Made by a program: the position numbers and the translations under genes
Assembly (NCBI GenBank): GCA_027604705.1
Contig: JADHYV010000063.1
Location: forward strand, 1 to 64,000
DNA from: Allomyces arbusculus
Taxonomy: Eukaryota; Blastocladiomycota; Blastocladiomycetes; Blastocladiales; Blastocladiaceae
DNA length: 64,000 nucleotides
Direction: 5' to 3'
Shown: piece by piece, positions 1 through 11,950 of the stretch
Layout: every line of letters begins with the position of its first letter
How positions within the stretch are numbered: position 1 is the first letter of the stretch
Notes under the pieces: model-generated
What the model was told of the DNA's origin: nothing
Database searches by the model: none
Seen by the model: the letters and a program-made list of their open reading frames with translations, nothing else

Positions 1-135
1 GTGCCACCTAATTTGTGTGTTACAGTGACGTCCTGTTGGGTTTGCTCTGTGTGGGGCCCTTTTTTCCTTGGTCCACCGGACCCGCCCACTCCGCGGGTTT
101 CAAAAACCCACTTTGGCCCCCCCCCCCCCCCCCCC
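1..135. other. Left-edge non-coding sequence ending in a C-run
   Basis: No gene is visible. The stretch ends in a C homopolymer at about 118-135 that abuts the left end of the hAT element. Runs like this are prone to length error in assembly. Confidence 0.5.
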
Positions 136-3100
136 GACTCAGTTACGAGTGAGTTACTCGCTCGGGCTCAGTAGCCGACTGGCTCAACTGGAACTAGATG
201 ATTAGCCAGATTCGAGTTTAGTCGAGTCCAAGCTCAATCGGTCAGCTCAGTCAGTGGGTCGGTGGACTGAGTCAGATAGGCGTGACATGCAGATCAGCGT
301 GTCAGCACGCGTTGCAAATCATGATTTTTCATGCCCTTCCATGGCCCCATTGATCCCCATTGATCGGCCTTGCAGCAAACGACCTTGCGAGTCGAGACTG
401 CCAGCACTGGTCGCCCGCGCGCCAACTTATACCAAATCGGAACCGATCGACCAGCATCTCACGACGCCCAACCACTCAATACCATGGCAGGCCAGCGCGC
501 GCTGTTTTTCCTACTCGACGGCAACGGCAGCAGCAGCAACGGCCCCTTCCGTCTCGGCGCGCCAGTGCAAACGCACAACAACGTTGCACTCTCGTCCAAC
601 CAGACAAGCAGTAACGCGCTGTTCCCAATGCCGCCCAGCAATCCGCAGGCCATGACCGTGCTCCAAGAACAGTCGCAGTCGTCCACGATCATACCCAACG
701 ACAGCGTCTCAAACGTCAGCACCAGCAATACCACAGCTGCTCCTGGTACCACCGAGTTGACCCCGCCCACCGACGACGACCAGGGCGAGCTCGAAAAGAT
801 ATGAGCAACGTATTATGACGCAGTCTACACGCTCAACAGGACGACGGGGGTGAACAAGATCACGGGGTTCGCGATCTTCCTGCCACCAAGTGCACCAGGT
901 CCAGCGACTCATGCTTCCTTTGCTGCATTCGCGTGTAGATACCGGTACAAGGCCTGCAAGAACACGTATTGCCGCAATAAAAAGACGCGAGACGAAGGTT
1001 ACAGCACGGGCACAAGTGTGCCAGTTCTCAAGGTGCACCTGACCCCCTGCATCGGGCTCAATATCGACATCAAGAACACGCGCAAGAGCAAGCAGCTTCA
1101 ACTCGCGTTCATGGTGGCCGGTGTCAAGCTCTCGTCCAACTCGACGGTCTCGACCGAGTTTATTCGCACCATCCTCGTCTTCCTCGTCCTCACGCTCAAC
1201 ATTGGGTTTCGCGCGTTGAGTAACCCGTTCCTCGTCCTGCTCGCGTCGCTCGTCGTCGGCGACGTGGATCAGGTGGTCGGGTACAAGACGGTCGAGAACT
1301 ACTTCAAGCGCATCCTCGTGCTGGGCTGGAAGTCGCGCATGACCGTGTGGATGTCGAGGGAGGCGCTGTTTGCTCATTTGACGACCGATATCTGGTCGCA
1401 CGGTATGCTCACTTCTCATTTCATTGAACAATTCGCATGATTGGGTTCTAACGCTCCTTGACCGATTTCAGGCACGAACAGCTACATGGGGTTGACCGTA
1501 CTTTTCGTCGACTCCCAGTTCAACTTGCACAATCTCGTCCTCGCGTTCCGGCATGTGCCCAACCACACGGCCGACACGATCAAGTCCGTCTACTTCACAG
1601 TCGTAAACGAGTTCGACCTGGTCAAGAAGGTATGCTGCATGAGCTCTCAAATCCTTTTTTGCCATCTTCACGAGCTGACCACGTTTTTTGGGTTAAATGC
1701 TAGATCTCCTCCACGACAGCTCATAACACCTCGGCCAACACGGCGTTTTTGCGCAGGGCATCCAAGGAGATCGTGCAGCGCACGCACCGCCCTGTCGTTC
1801 CGTCTTTCTCGACGATTGTGTGGCCATTTGGGCTCAGTTGCACCGCCCACATCATTAACCTCGTGGTCAAGGAGGCGCTCGCCGATTTGGAGGCAAGTAT
1901 CGCCAAGGTATGCTGTCTTCTGCTGCTGATGCAACAAGCCTGAAATGCTTATATCTGCTAAACGCAGTTCGTGCACATTGAGTAGATCAAGAAGCTCCTG
2001 TCGCACATCACGGCCTCGCCCATCCGCGTCCACAACAACCATGGCTTCACAAACGCCTATCGTTTGGTGCTCGTGTGGAACGAGGTCAAACGCCGCAGAG
2101 GCATGGACCCGGCTGCCGTCGACACGCTCGAGTTTGAGCCGTTTGGGCTCGAGTACCCGCATGTCCTCATGGTCGATTTGGTCGAGACGGTGGAGGAGGA
2201 GGAGTGGGTCAAGGTCAAGGACAAGAACCCGCCCGCGCTCATGATGGACATTGAAACGCGCTGGAACTCGACGCACGCCATGCTCAAGCGTGCATACGAC
2301 CTGTGGCACACAATCAAGCAGTGGGTGCATTGGAACAGACTCCCTGAATCGATTTGGATCCCGGAACCTGACGACTGGGCGGCCGTCAAGTACATGATGA
2401 GTTTCTCGAGTTTTTGTTGACGGTACGATTTGTCACTTCATGGCTCGCTTCTCTCCATCCGTCCGCTGACATAAATGTATCGACCATAGTGACGAACGTG
2501 CTCTCGACGCAGCGCAGCTCGACCATCACCAAGATGGCGATTGTGATTGACCAGGTTCATGAGCATGTTCAGTATTACAAGAACCTTGCTTCCTCATCAG
2601 TTGCCGACCTCGTCCACATGCCTACGCTTCGGGAAACGACGACCACTATGCTGAAGAAGATTGATCAGTACTGGGCCACGGACAACATGCTGCATTTCAT
2701 GGTCGCGTCAATGCTCGACCCCACCGTCCATCTCTACCATTGGAAGATGACGTGGCAGAATGCGGGGCTCGACCAGACGATCATCGACGAGCGTTGCAGT
2801 TATTCTGCCGAGGCATACGCGTCCGTTTCCAACATGGCGCATCACTTTTCTACAGTTTCTTTGACTTATCTTCTCGCATGTAGACTGATTCGGGTGGTCG
2901 AATTTTTTGCTGCACCTGCAGGCATCGACATTTGGGCCAGCGTCAGCACACTGCGTGTCAAGCCACCTGCAGAAAAACGTCGCCGGGTTGGCGAGCCCAT
3001 CCGCAACGCGCCAGCGGCCATGCCAGCAGGGGGCCAAGGCCCGCGCGCCGAGGTTCTGGCTTATTTGGCCGCAAACGAGGACCACAAGGACCCAGTGGAG

Positions 3101-3692
3101 TATTGGCGCGACAACAAGACGTATCCGTGCATGTGCATCACGGCGCGTGGGCTCTTTGGGATGCAGCCGACTTCCGTGCCGTGCGAGTCGCTCTTTTCGC
3201 GGGCCAAGCTTGCTGCCATGGACATGCGCAACCAGCAAACGCCAGAGACGCTGGAGGGGCGGCTGCTTGGTTCTAACTGGAGCCGGCATGCACTGCCCAT
3301 GATTACTGACGACGTGCTGCAGCAGAGGGTGGAATTGGGCACGGCACAGAAGTTTGCTCTTGCTTTCGATTCTCAAGGTGATGCTGATGTGTTTGTTGCC
3401 GAGTAAGAAGTTAGTTGCAGTGATGTTGAATCAGTGGTTTTTGATTTCTGTAGTTTTCATTCTCCTCTTCAGCTCTTTTGTCTTGCTGTCGCTGTCGTTG
3501 TTTGTGCTCAATTTTGACAATCTATCATCCTTTTGCTGTGCTTTTGCTGCTGTCGCAGGTTCAGTTCGACTGAGTTACTCAGTCGCAGCTCAGTCTGCAC
3601 CCCAACTCGACTGAACTGAAACTCAGAAATTCTTGGAGCCCCAGTCAAGCTGGACGTCAGCTCAGTCAGAACTCCTACGTTGACTGAGTCGA
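136..3692 (+). mobile_element. Decayed hAT-family DNA transposon
   Basis: The element is bounded by matching outer motifs, GACTCAGT at 136 and its inverse ACTGAGTC ending at 3691. The outermost 120-150 bp on each side are crowded with CTCAGT/ACTGAG hexamers in both orientations. hAT elements typically carry such subterminal repeats for transposase binding. Between the ends lies a disrupted hAT transposase reading frame. No convincing 8-bp target-site duplication was found; the left flank is a C homopolymer that would hide one. Exact ends are therefore inferred. GC content and codon use do not obviously differ from the host. Confidence 0.75.
484..3405 (+). pseudogene. hAT transposase, interrupted
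   Basis: From ATG 484 the frame gives a low-complexity N terminus, then a Cys/His-containing segment near 900-1000 that may be a BED-type zinc finger. The RNase H-like core follows: TTDIWSHG joined to TNSYMGLTV across an intron at 1403-1471, then LSCTAHIINLVVKEAL (about 1830) and DIETRWNSTHAMLKRAY (about 2250). The C-terminal hAT dimerisation region (about 3090-3290) contains DPVEYWRDN, PCESLFSRAKL and the RNQQTPETLEGRLLGSNW tract. Other likely introns are 1630-1703, about 1911-1986 and about 2423-2489. The frame is broken by an in-frame TGA at 802-804 and an apparent shift near 2400, so it probably encodes no active transposase. Family assignment is firm; intron positions are read from splice signals. 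Confidence 0.85.
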
Positions 3693-3779
3693 AACTCGAG
3701 TATTTCTCACCCTGGTCATGGAACATGCTCGTGTTTGTGCAAGATCGCAAATCTTGTATCGCGATTGATAACTGTACGT

Positions 3780-4312
3780 ATGCTGTACATTCTCTGAAAT
3801 GCCGCCAATGTCAACTCTGACCATCGGGCATACTTCATCCATACTCTCCTGGCCGACCCGAACGGCGCCCACATCGTTAAGCAACCCTGCGATTTCAACA
3901 GCGCCAAGCACATGTTCTGCATGGGTCCGTTCGACAGCTACGGCATGCCGCTCATGTCCAACGGCCTACCCGAGCTGAACCACCTTGCCTGCGGCGCGAC
4001 GGGTACTGCATGTTCGAGTGTCCAATGCTCACCACGAACGAGCCACAGAGCAAATACTGGCTCGACGGCACACGCTTGGCGCGCAGTCTTAACGACCAGA
4101 ACCGCTTGTCGTGCGCTACAATGGTGCCATTGCTTGGACCTACCACGGTGGATGGCGATTGCGGGTGCATGTGCGATTGGCACGACCCAGGCCACAAGGG
4201 ATTGATGCCACAGACGTCGAAGCAGCGGTTTCCGGTTCCGCAGCTGCACACGTCGCCGGACATGCCCGTGGCGCTGCGCAAGGCACTGGCCAATGAGACG
4301 ATGAGCGAGTAG
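3780..4312 (+). pseudogene. Short coding relic of unknown family
   Basis: Two overlapping frames read like protein. One (about 3810-4010) includes YFIHTLLADPNGAHIVKQPC and HMFCMGPFDSYGMPL. The next, shifted frame (4010-4312) begins FECPMLTTNEPQSKYWLDG, contains GDCGCMCDWHDPGHKG and ends at TAG 4310-4312. The switch near 4000 could be a short unrecognised intron or a frameshift. No start is evident because the hAT element ends about 90 bp upstream. I do not recognise the family. The Cys-rich character and clean stop suggest the 3' part of a host gene that lost its 5' end. Confidence 0.35.
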
Positions 4313-4361
4313 ATCGGGTCGGTGGGCGAGTAGATCGAATTGGTGGGTGAGTAGAGCAAAT
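4305..4361. repeat. 21-bp tandem repeat, about 2.7 copies
   Basis: The unit GCGAGTAGATCGRRTYGGTGG occurs at 4305-4325 and 4326-4346, with a partial third copy from 4347. The first copy overlaps the stop codon of the upstream relic. The remaining sequence to 4641 holds no convincing gene. Confidence 0.7.
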
Positions 4362-4641
4362 AGACGCGGATTGCTCTTTGATTTTCTGTTCATCCCAGTC
4401 TTCGTTCGGGACATGTCCGTGTTCAGGTTGAGCAAGGATGCGTCGGGAGGTGTCATTATTGATCGTGGAGATGCACAACGGCTCAGAAGTTCCTGAATTT
4501 GTCGGCAAGGCTGCAAGCAACGAGGTTTTGATCAGCATCAGCTTGGTCAAGTCCGCATCGCAAGTGAAGACATGTTGGTGCTCAACGGCTGGCTCCCTGC
4601 TCTATTCGCCAGCCGAGACATTTGCCCAATACCAGATGACA

Positions 4642-6969
4642 TTATTGTACCAACGACCCAGTCTCTCCCCCTGTTCGCGGCCGACCGATCGCTTCCCTTC
4701 CCGTAAGACCGACATCGACACCATGCCAAAATTCTTCCCCAACAGGAATATCCCCGGCATCAGCAGCTGCAGGCGCTGCTCGCACGCGTGGTTCAGTGGA
4801 GAGTCGCCAGTGGGGCAGAGGCAAGCGCGACGCAATCGTTGGTTTCAGGGCCAAGACCGACGTGGCATTGGGCGACTTGGCCATAGTCGGCGCTGGCCTT
4901 CCCGCTCCGGCTGCACGAACAGCAAATCGGTCTTGCCGCACAACTCGTGCGCGTTGAAGATCGTGTCCGTCGTCGTCTTCTTCTTGATAGTCGAGGCCGT
5001 CGCCCATAGCAGCAGCACCCGCGACCGCGCCTGGTAGGACCCCGAGCGCCGACCCAAACGCCGCCGACACTTGCTGCCACTTGCGTTCCAGCTCGGCGTA
5101 CTGCGCGCGCACCTTGCGCACGGCCACATCGCGATCGTGGACCACGGCCTCGTACTGCGCCTGGATGTCGTGCACCGCGCCGCGCAACTCGGCGGCCTCG
5201 GCGAGAGCAGCGTCGCGTGCGTGCTCGGCCTCGGTTAGGGCATGGCGCGAAGCTTCGACGACTCGCTTGAGCTCGTCAACGACCAAATCCCGCGCGGCCA
5301 CGGCCGACCGCGCATCGGCCTCGGTCTTGGCAATCTGCGCCTGGATCTTGGCGGCCTCGGCCTCAATCTGCTGGATCGCCGTGTTGCGGTCATCGAGCCG
5401 TTGCTGCAGGTCGGCGGCGAGCTCGCGGGCATCGTTGCGTTCGGTGCGGTACGCATCAGCGAGGTCCTCCAGACGGTCGATATCGGCGTCGCGGAGTTGC
5501 AGCTACAATCGACGCACAGTGTGAGTCGCGACATCGCGGACGGCCGAAAGAGAGACGTGCTGGCGGGCAGACGTGCCTCGTACTCGAGCTCCTTGAGCCC
5601 GTCGAGCTTGCGCTGCACGTCCTGGAACTCGGCCACTTTTGCGGCCAAGTGCGCCTTGACCTGCTTGATCGACTCGGCCTGGTCGGCCAGCATCTTGTCT
5701 TTGACGGCGGCCGCCGGCTTGAGCGCATCCACCTCTTTCCGCGCGCGCTCGAGCTGCGTCTCGGCCTTGTTCGCGCGCTCCTCGGCCGTCTTGACCGCCG
5801 CTTGAAGCTCGGCCACCTTTTCCTGCGCCGCAGCCAGTTCCGTGCTCTTTACCTCGGCCTCTTTGGTCAGCCGGTCCACCTCGGCCTTGAGCGCCGGCAC
5901 GACACTCGCGACTTTCGCGCGGTACTTGGTCACTTTGGCCTCGTAGAGGTGCTCGAGGTCGCGCACCTGCACGGCGAGCGCGCGCAGCTGGGTGCGCTGC
6001 GTCGCAACGACCCGCAATGCCTCGTCACGTTCGTATGTCCGGTTTTCCAATTCGGCACGCGACTGCTGCAGTTGCATCTCAACGGTGCGCGTCGCCGATT
6101 CCGCGGCCTCAGCGCGGGCTGCGGCACGAGCAACGTCGGCCTCGAGGGTCTGCGTGCGTGCTGTAGCGTGCGCGAGTGCCTGCGCAGCTTGAGACTCTGC
6201 AGCTACTTGCGCTTGCCGCGCGGACGCGAGCTGGGTCTGCAGGTTATGTAGATCCGCGGCGTGCGACTGGGCGAGATGCGACTCGGTCTGGTGCGCCTGC
6301 TCGGTGCGCTTTCTGAGAACAAAACGTGTGAGCACGCGACGTCGACGTCGAGACAGGATGGATGACACGACGTACTGGATCGCGTCGGAAATTTTGCTCT
6401 GAAAAGCGGCCTCCTGGGCGTGCACTTGGTCACGCATGCCGGTCAAGTCGCGCGCCAGGTCCTGAACGGCGCCGCGCAGCTCCATGATCTGGTCCTTGGC
6501 CTACTCGCTCGATGTCAATTCAAACATTCACGATCCAAACATCACAATCAAACAGTAACGCACCTCCATCAACTTGGTTCGGTACAAATCGCGCTCCTTG
6601 CCCCACCTTTTCGCGACCTTGACGCCCTTGGCCTCCAGCGCGGCCGCACGGCGCTGCCACGCGTTCACCTGCCGCTGCGCCGCCTCGGTCCGTCCCTCGG
6701 CTTCCTTGGCGCGAACCTCGAGAGCCTCGTGCGTCTTGCGAGCGGCATGCACCTGCTCCTCGAGCGCCGACTTGGTCTTGTCCAATTTCGCGCTCCGTGC
6801 GCGCTCCGCGTTCAGCTCGGCCATGAGCGCCCGAATCTGCCGCGCGTGCTCGGCCTCGGCCGTCTGCAATCGGCGCACCTCGAGCTCAAACTGCACCAGG
6901 TCCTGGAGCGCGGGCGTGACCGTTGAGGTCGGTCGCGACGACGGTTCGACGGGCAGATCCTGTTGTTGT

Positions 6970-7010
<41 letters not shown>

Positions 7011-8076
7011 TTGTTGTTGCTGCCTTTTCACGAGTTTGGCGTGCTTGTGCTCCATCTTGGCCACGTGTGCCTTGAGCGCGCGCAGCTCGTCATGCACGGC
7101 CGAATTGTCGGTGGGGTGCCCGACTGCCTGGACCAGATGCGCAACGGTCGCTTGCAGCTTCTCAATGGCCGGGTCCGGCACCGGCGGGTGCGACGCGGGT
7201 GCGAGTGGCGGAGCGGGTGCGGCAGACGGTTGCAATGTCGAAGCTTGAGGTCGAGGCAGTGGCGGCACGGGCAGGGCAGCAGGTGGAGACGACTGATGCG
7301 GTTGAGCGGGCCACGGTCCAAGTGCAGGTGCAGGAACAGCAGGAGCCGGTGTCAAATGCAATTCAGCAGGTGGCGGCGCAACGAGAAACGACCAGTCCGT
7401 GTGCGCGGCCCGCACAGGCTGGCCTTGACGGTCGACGCCGTCGAGCGCCGTGAGAGAACGCGAGAGCGACCACAGCGTCGAGCGAGCGTTGGAGGTGGTC
7501 ATGACGGAATTGTCGGCAATAGCAAGCGATTGCAGGTTCTCTACCACTCGTGAGCCAGTGGACAAGTACAGAAGCAGCTCGAGCAACCACTAACAATCAT
7601 ACCACGAGGCCCGACAAGTAGTAGAGCTCGGGCACATCGGCAATCCGGTTCCCGCGCACATCGAGCGTCTTGAGTGCACATCCGGCGCCATGTATGTGCA
7701 CAAGACCGACGAGCGACGAAATGGCATTGTGCGCGAGGACGAGCTTTTCGAGATGCACGAGCGCATCGAGCCCCTGGATCGTCGTCAACCGGTTGTTGGC
7801 GAGGTTGAGCACGCGCAGCATGGGCAGCGAGGCAACAGCGGCCATGTCGACGAGGTCATTGCTCGACACGTCGAGCGCTGTCAAGCAGGCCAACTGCGCG
7901 AGAAGAGAAGCTGGTTCGAGTCGAACAAGGCGATTGCCGTGCAGGTTGAGCGAGCGGAGCGGTGACGGTGCCGCGTCGTTGCGGTTGCTGGGAACCAACA
8001 GGTGCGCAATCTGGGACAAGTGCGCAATCCCCGCGTCGACACGCGAGAGCTCGGTGGGTGCACGGGCCAGGATCAT
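4642..8076 (-). CDS. LRR and coiled-coil protein, LRRCC1-like (centrosomal) candidate
   Basis: Multi-exon gene. Exons read as 8076-7603, 7538-6564, 6500-6376, 6312 to about 5590, and 5502-4642; the fourth exon's donor is unresolved. The start is taken at ATG 8076 (MILARAP...), but an upstream coding exon is possible. The first exon holds leucine-rich repeats (LRSLNLHGNRL, LRVLNLANNRL, LKTLDVRGNRI), and the last repeat crosses intron 1. Then come a Pro/Ala-rich linker, a poly-Gln run (plus-strand CTG repeats at 6970-7020) and about 650 residues of nearly continuous coiled coil rich in Ala, Glu and Gln. The tail is basic and unstructured. Total length near 1,050 residues and the LRR-then-coiled-coil order match LRRCC1/CLERC, a centrosome and basal-body protein known from ciliated organisms. 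Assignment rests on architecture only; other LRR/coiled-coil proteins such as CEP97 types cannot be excluded. Confidence 0.7.
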
Positions 8077-8315
8077 GGCTGTCCAGCTGGTCGTTTCGAA
8101 TCGGTTGCGGCCGTGACGTTGATCCTGGTGGGCGCCAAGTCGCGACAGGCTCCGCGAGTCTCGACAAAATCGCTGTATTGCACACCGTGCTGCTGCTGTA
8201 ATGCGCTTACCAGTTGTTTGCGTTGGGTCATGAACAGCACGAGCTGTGAAATGACGTGACGTTCGGTGACTCTTGGCCGAAGATGTGTAGTGATGCTTGC
8301 TGAACATCTAAAACG

Positions 8316-9719
8316 TTGGTCGCGGTCACGTTCTCACACAATCCTCGACGACCTGGATGTCGGCCAAGTCAGCGATTAGCAGCGATCCAACGCGGTCAGC
8401 ACGTCGTCGGAGCGCGCCAACATCGTCAACCTCATCAACCCTGTCGAGCTGATCACCGAAAGCATTGGATTCACGACAACGACACTACTCGCAATGACAA
8501 TGCCGCCCGAAGAACTGACGCTTGACTTGGGGAATTGACGCTCAGCTCGGACACGGGCTTCAACCTGGCAACATGTGCTTGTCCAAGCACAGAAATATGA
8601 TGGCACGCGCTGCCTCGCGACTCTTCGCTTTCCTGGCAGCCCGGAACTTCTCGGACCGCTCTTCGTCACCGCTGAAGTCAAATCAGACTCGCCAACGATG
8701 TGTGTGCCAGGAACATCCAGAGGTTAGCCGTGTATCATAGCCATGGTTTTTCCTGCTCTCGTGCTGGAAAAGTCGGTCCTGTCGTCTTCCTCTCTGGGAT
8801 TCTCTCGGACCTGCCAGACATTGACCAACTTGTCTTGTTTGACCCTCGCCCAATGCGTGCTTTCAGGGCCCACGGGCCACATTTGCTGCACGCGAGGTTG
8901 GTCGCCGTGTATCTTAGTTCGTCGCGCCACAAGGAAACGCGGGATGTCACGTTCCCAAGTGGAAAGACGCTCCACCTCGTGTTTGATCACCGATGCAAGA
9001 ACGTCAAGCTCAAGGAATTCCCAAACCTTCCCACGTGCAAGAACGTCGTGATTACCGGGATCTGGGTCATGAAAATGGTCTCCACGACGTTTCGACGCGT
9101 GTTTGCTTGTGTTTCGCGCGCTCGAATTATCCGTTTCCCAGTTCTTGTCAAGGATCTTGCTGCATCTGCAAAGAGTGTGCCAGCTCACAGCGAATCTGAC
9201 TCGGCCTTTATGGCATCGACGCCACCGCAACTCCCTCGCTTCTATAGTTGACTGCCACGCACAAATGACTACGTGGTGCACTTTTGACGAAGCACGCAAC
9301 TACATGCTCCCCATCACGAAGTTGATTATTTCTAGCCGGATCTCCGACCCAGTATCACAGCTCCAAATCGAATTTTCGCGAATGTGCAACCTTTTGTTCT
9401 TGAGCGTGTTGGATGCTTTGCTGCCAGTAGGGGCTACAGCACTCGCCCACTTCAACAGCTCAACGCTGACTCACGAACAGCTCCATCTCTTGTGGCGCTC
9501 CCGCACTTAGGTCATCTTAGAGCGCCTATGAACTCACTTCAAATTTTCGCAGACCCAGTCATATTTCCGTCCCTCAAGACGTTGTCCACCTCTCCTCCAA
9601 TTTTTGCGGCGGTTCGCAATTGCACCCTCCCCATGCTTGAAGAGGCTCTCGTCTTTGTGCCATCGCCACAGAGTGCCCCTGTCGATCTGCACATTCCATG
9701 GAGCTTCCCATGGCACTGA
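8316..9719 (+). pseudogene. Relic reading frames, possibly F-box/LRR type
   Basis: Protein-like stretches lie in shifting plus-strand frames: 8700-9251 (with GPVVFLSGILSDLPDIDQL and KLKEFPNLPTCKNVVITG), 9265-9510 (with RNYMLPITKLIISSR), and 9384-9719 (with FPSLKTL and LPMLEEALVFV). Spaced leucines and short beta-like segments resemble divergent LRRs. No single open frame joins them and I see no clear splice sites that would. Base composition is less GC-rich than in neighbouring genes, consistent with relaxed coding constraint. Most likely a decayed host gene. Confidence 0.35.
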
Positions 9720-10541
9720 AATCTGACATTGACTTCGGCAGTCCTCCAGGATTCGCCTTCCGAACCTGAGCTCATGCAGGTTAGTCCTGCAGTGCAGGCA
9801 CGCACAGCATGTCCAGGGGACGCGTTTGTGCAAAAGAGGTTGGGCCAGTGACTTTTCTCGTGTGACAGCCTTCCGAAAGAACATGAAAGGAAACTCGTGA
9901 AATCAAGCGACTACATGCATGGTCCACGGTCGTTTCCAGCATAGTTGGGGGGGGGGGGGCGTCAAGTTGTCGATTTTCACAGGGAACAATTCTTTCGAAG
10001 TCGTTGTGTTGTTCTTTCTTTCGAATCTCAGGATTCGATTTCTGGTACAGTCACAACTATGCTGCCTTGCATTGATCGCAGACACACGACCACACATATC
10101 TAACAGCTGGCCACGCTCCTGCAGTTATGTCCGTGTCCTTCCCGTGTGCAAAGCAGCAATTGCTGCCCTGCTTGACACTCAGACCGCGTTCCTGTCGCTC
10201 ATTCGCATCGACCATGCGAACAACAACTACATGTGACGTGAATGCTAAACCGCGTCACTTCGCTGAACTGGCAGGAAATCATCGCATGTGTCGCTACCGA
10301 TACTTCGCTCCCTGTTTGCAACCCTCCCACCAGAACATCAACAAGCTGTTTTCTTTGGTGTTCGTCCAGTCTTCCACGTCATACTCCTCAGCCGCCTCGT
10401 TCTTTCCAAGGTTTTCTGAGCGATTAGACTACCCAACATGATCAGCTCGATGCTTGTATACAGTGTCGTCGTGATTATTGTTGTCCTTAAGTTAGTGCAG
10501 TCTACTCGGCTCCCAACACGATCACCTCTTCCTGCAAGTCC
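9720..10541. other. Gap with no gene recognised
   Basis: Contains a G homopolymer at about 9948-9959. No frame with family motifs was found on either strand. Confidence 0.4.
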
Positions 10542-11162
10542 ATGACACGTCGTCCAGGCAGAAACCAGTCCCTTGTGGAGCTGCCTGACCTCGTCATCAG
10601 CAGAATCATTGGGATCTTGGCCAATCAATTCAAACAGAGCCAGCATCTGACTGCGCGCACCCTTGTGCACCTTGCCAAGATGCGTCGTACACTGCATGAG
10701 CCAGCTGCACGAGCACTTGTCGAATTGGTCGCGACTGTGCATGTTCAATCTGGTGGAGCGACTGGCTTACTCTGCCTGGCACTCCCCTGCTGCGACGAAA
10801 ACCCAATGAATTTGGGCCCACTCGATATTGTGACTGGGCATTTTAGACGAGATCCCATGGCATCAAAATAGGCCACTGCAATGATCGTGCCTGCGCCATG
10901 GATCCACCAACTTCTTGAATACTTTCAAGTCAACTTTCTCCATTGGTGCTAAATCTCATTTGCGCAGAGCCACCCATGATTGGCCCTTTCATTACGCATG
11001 CGCCACAAGTTGTCTGCCAGCTTACATCAGTCACAGTCCATGTCGAGTGTCTCAGACTGGTGACCCAGGCTCAAATGCTGCATGATCTGGTGCTGCCCAA
11101 GGTGGTGGTTCTGATGCGCAAGGACGATCCCGTGTTCACAACGATTTGCTTCTCCTTGCTTT
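10542..11162 (+). pseudogene. F-box-like protein fragment
   Basis: ATG 10542 opens a frame whose first 60 residues look like an F-box: SLVELPDLVISRIIGILAN, then TLVHLAKMRRTLHEPAARAL. The LP...V...I.L spacing followed by a helix with hydrophobic and basic residues fits the Skp1-binding fold. The frame stops at 10871. A second, offset frame (10943-11162) carries leucine-patterned sequence (QLTSVTVHVECLRLV, LHDLVLPKVVVLMR) that could be the next repeat region after an intron or frame break. F-box proteins recruit substrates to SCF ubiquitin ligases, but this copy looks truncated. It could be a short functional gene with an unrecognised intron. Confidence 0.4.
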
Positions 11163-11950
11163 GAGCTGCGCTGCTTGGCCGATATCGGGTGTCAGTGATG
11201 TTCAAATGCAAGGTGGTCAACGTGGGATGAGCAAACAAAATCGACAGGCGGCCATACAGGCTGATCATTCCTTGGCTGAGAATGGAGAACACATCGTTTT
11301 AGTGAGCCCCCCGGTTTCTATGACTGCTGCTAACAAATGCACGTACTGGCTAGCAAAGGCAGCAGGCTGCAATCAGTCGCCATGCCGGATGCAGTTTGAT
11401 TCTCGTCTCAGAGAAGGCCTGTCAATGAAGATGAGCAAACCGTAAAGGCTCGATTTCTTTGGTGGTGCTGATGGATACTGAATGAAACAGCGCCGATTTA
11501 ACGTCACACATGTGGCATCGTTGATGCACTCGCTTGAGCTATTGCATTTGTTGCACGTGACTCATGGCCTGTGCTAAACGCGCTTCTGCCATATACACTG
11601 ACTTGTTCCAGTGAACAGGCAGGTATCGAGATGAGAGTCAGAATGGGGAAGATGATGAAGATTGGCCGAACCAGGTTCGAATCCTGTGCTAGTTGCTCTT
11701 AAATATTGTATGTCGGTCACGATCGTGATGCTGCTTGCCGCGTGTGCGAGCCTATGCTCCGCTTCCTGCAAATGTCGGTACATAATTTTGCCCGGGTCTT
11801 TTGTCCAGGCCTCTTGCGCCGCTGCTGGCTGCGTTTGACATAATTCCATGGTTCTGTCGTCGGCCTGGACATGCGTTGAGCGTCCTTGAGAAGCTGAAGA
11901 TCGCTGAAGATACATTCCAAGCAACTACCAACCAAACCTCCTGCCCATCA
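11163..11950. other. Intergenic, nothing convincing
   Basis: About 790 bp without a supported gene. A Pol III B-box-like sequence at 11674-11684 is discussed under rejected items. Confidence 0.4.

Noticed and set aside
5235-6485. Idea that the coiled-coil exons form a separate myosin/kinesin-like gene
   Set aside because: Splice signals and frame join them to the LRR exon, and no motor domain is present.
11674-11684. GGTTCGAATCC, a perfect Pol III B-box/T-loop sequence
   Set aside because: Only a 4-bp T stem forms, no matching acceptor stem lies 55-70 nt upstream and no A box is convincing. At most a tRNA relic.
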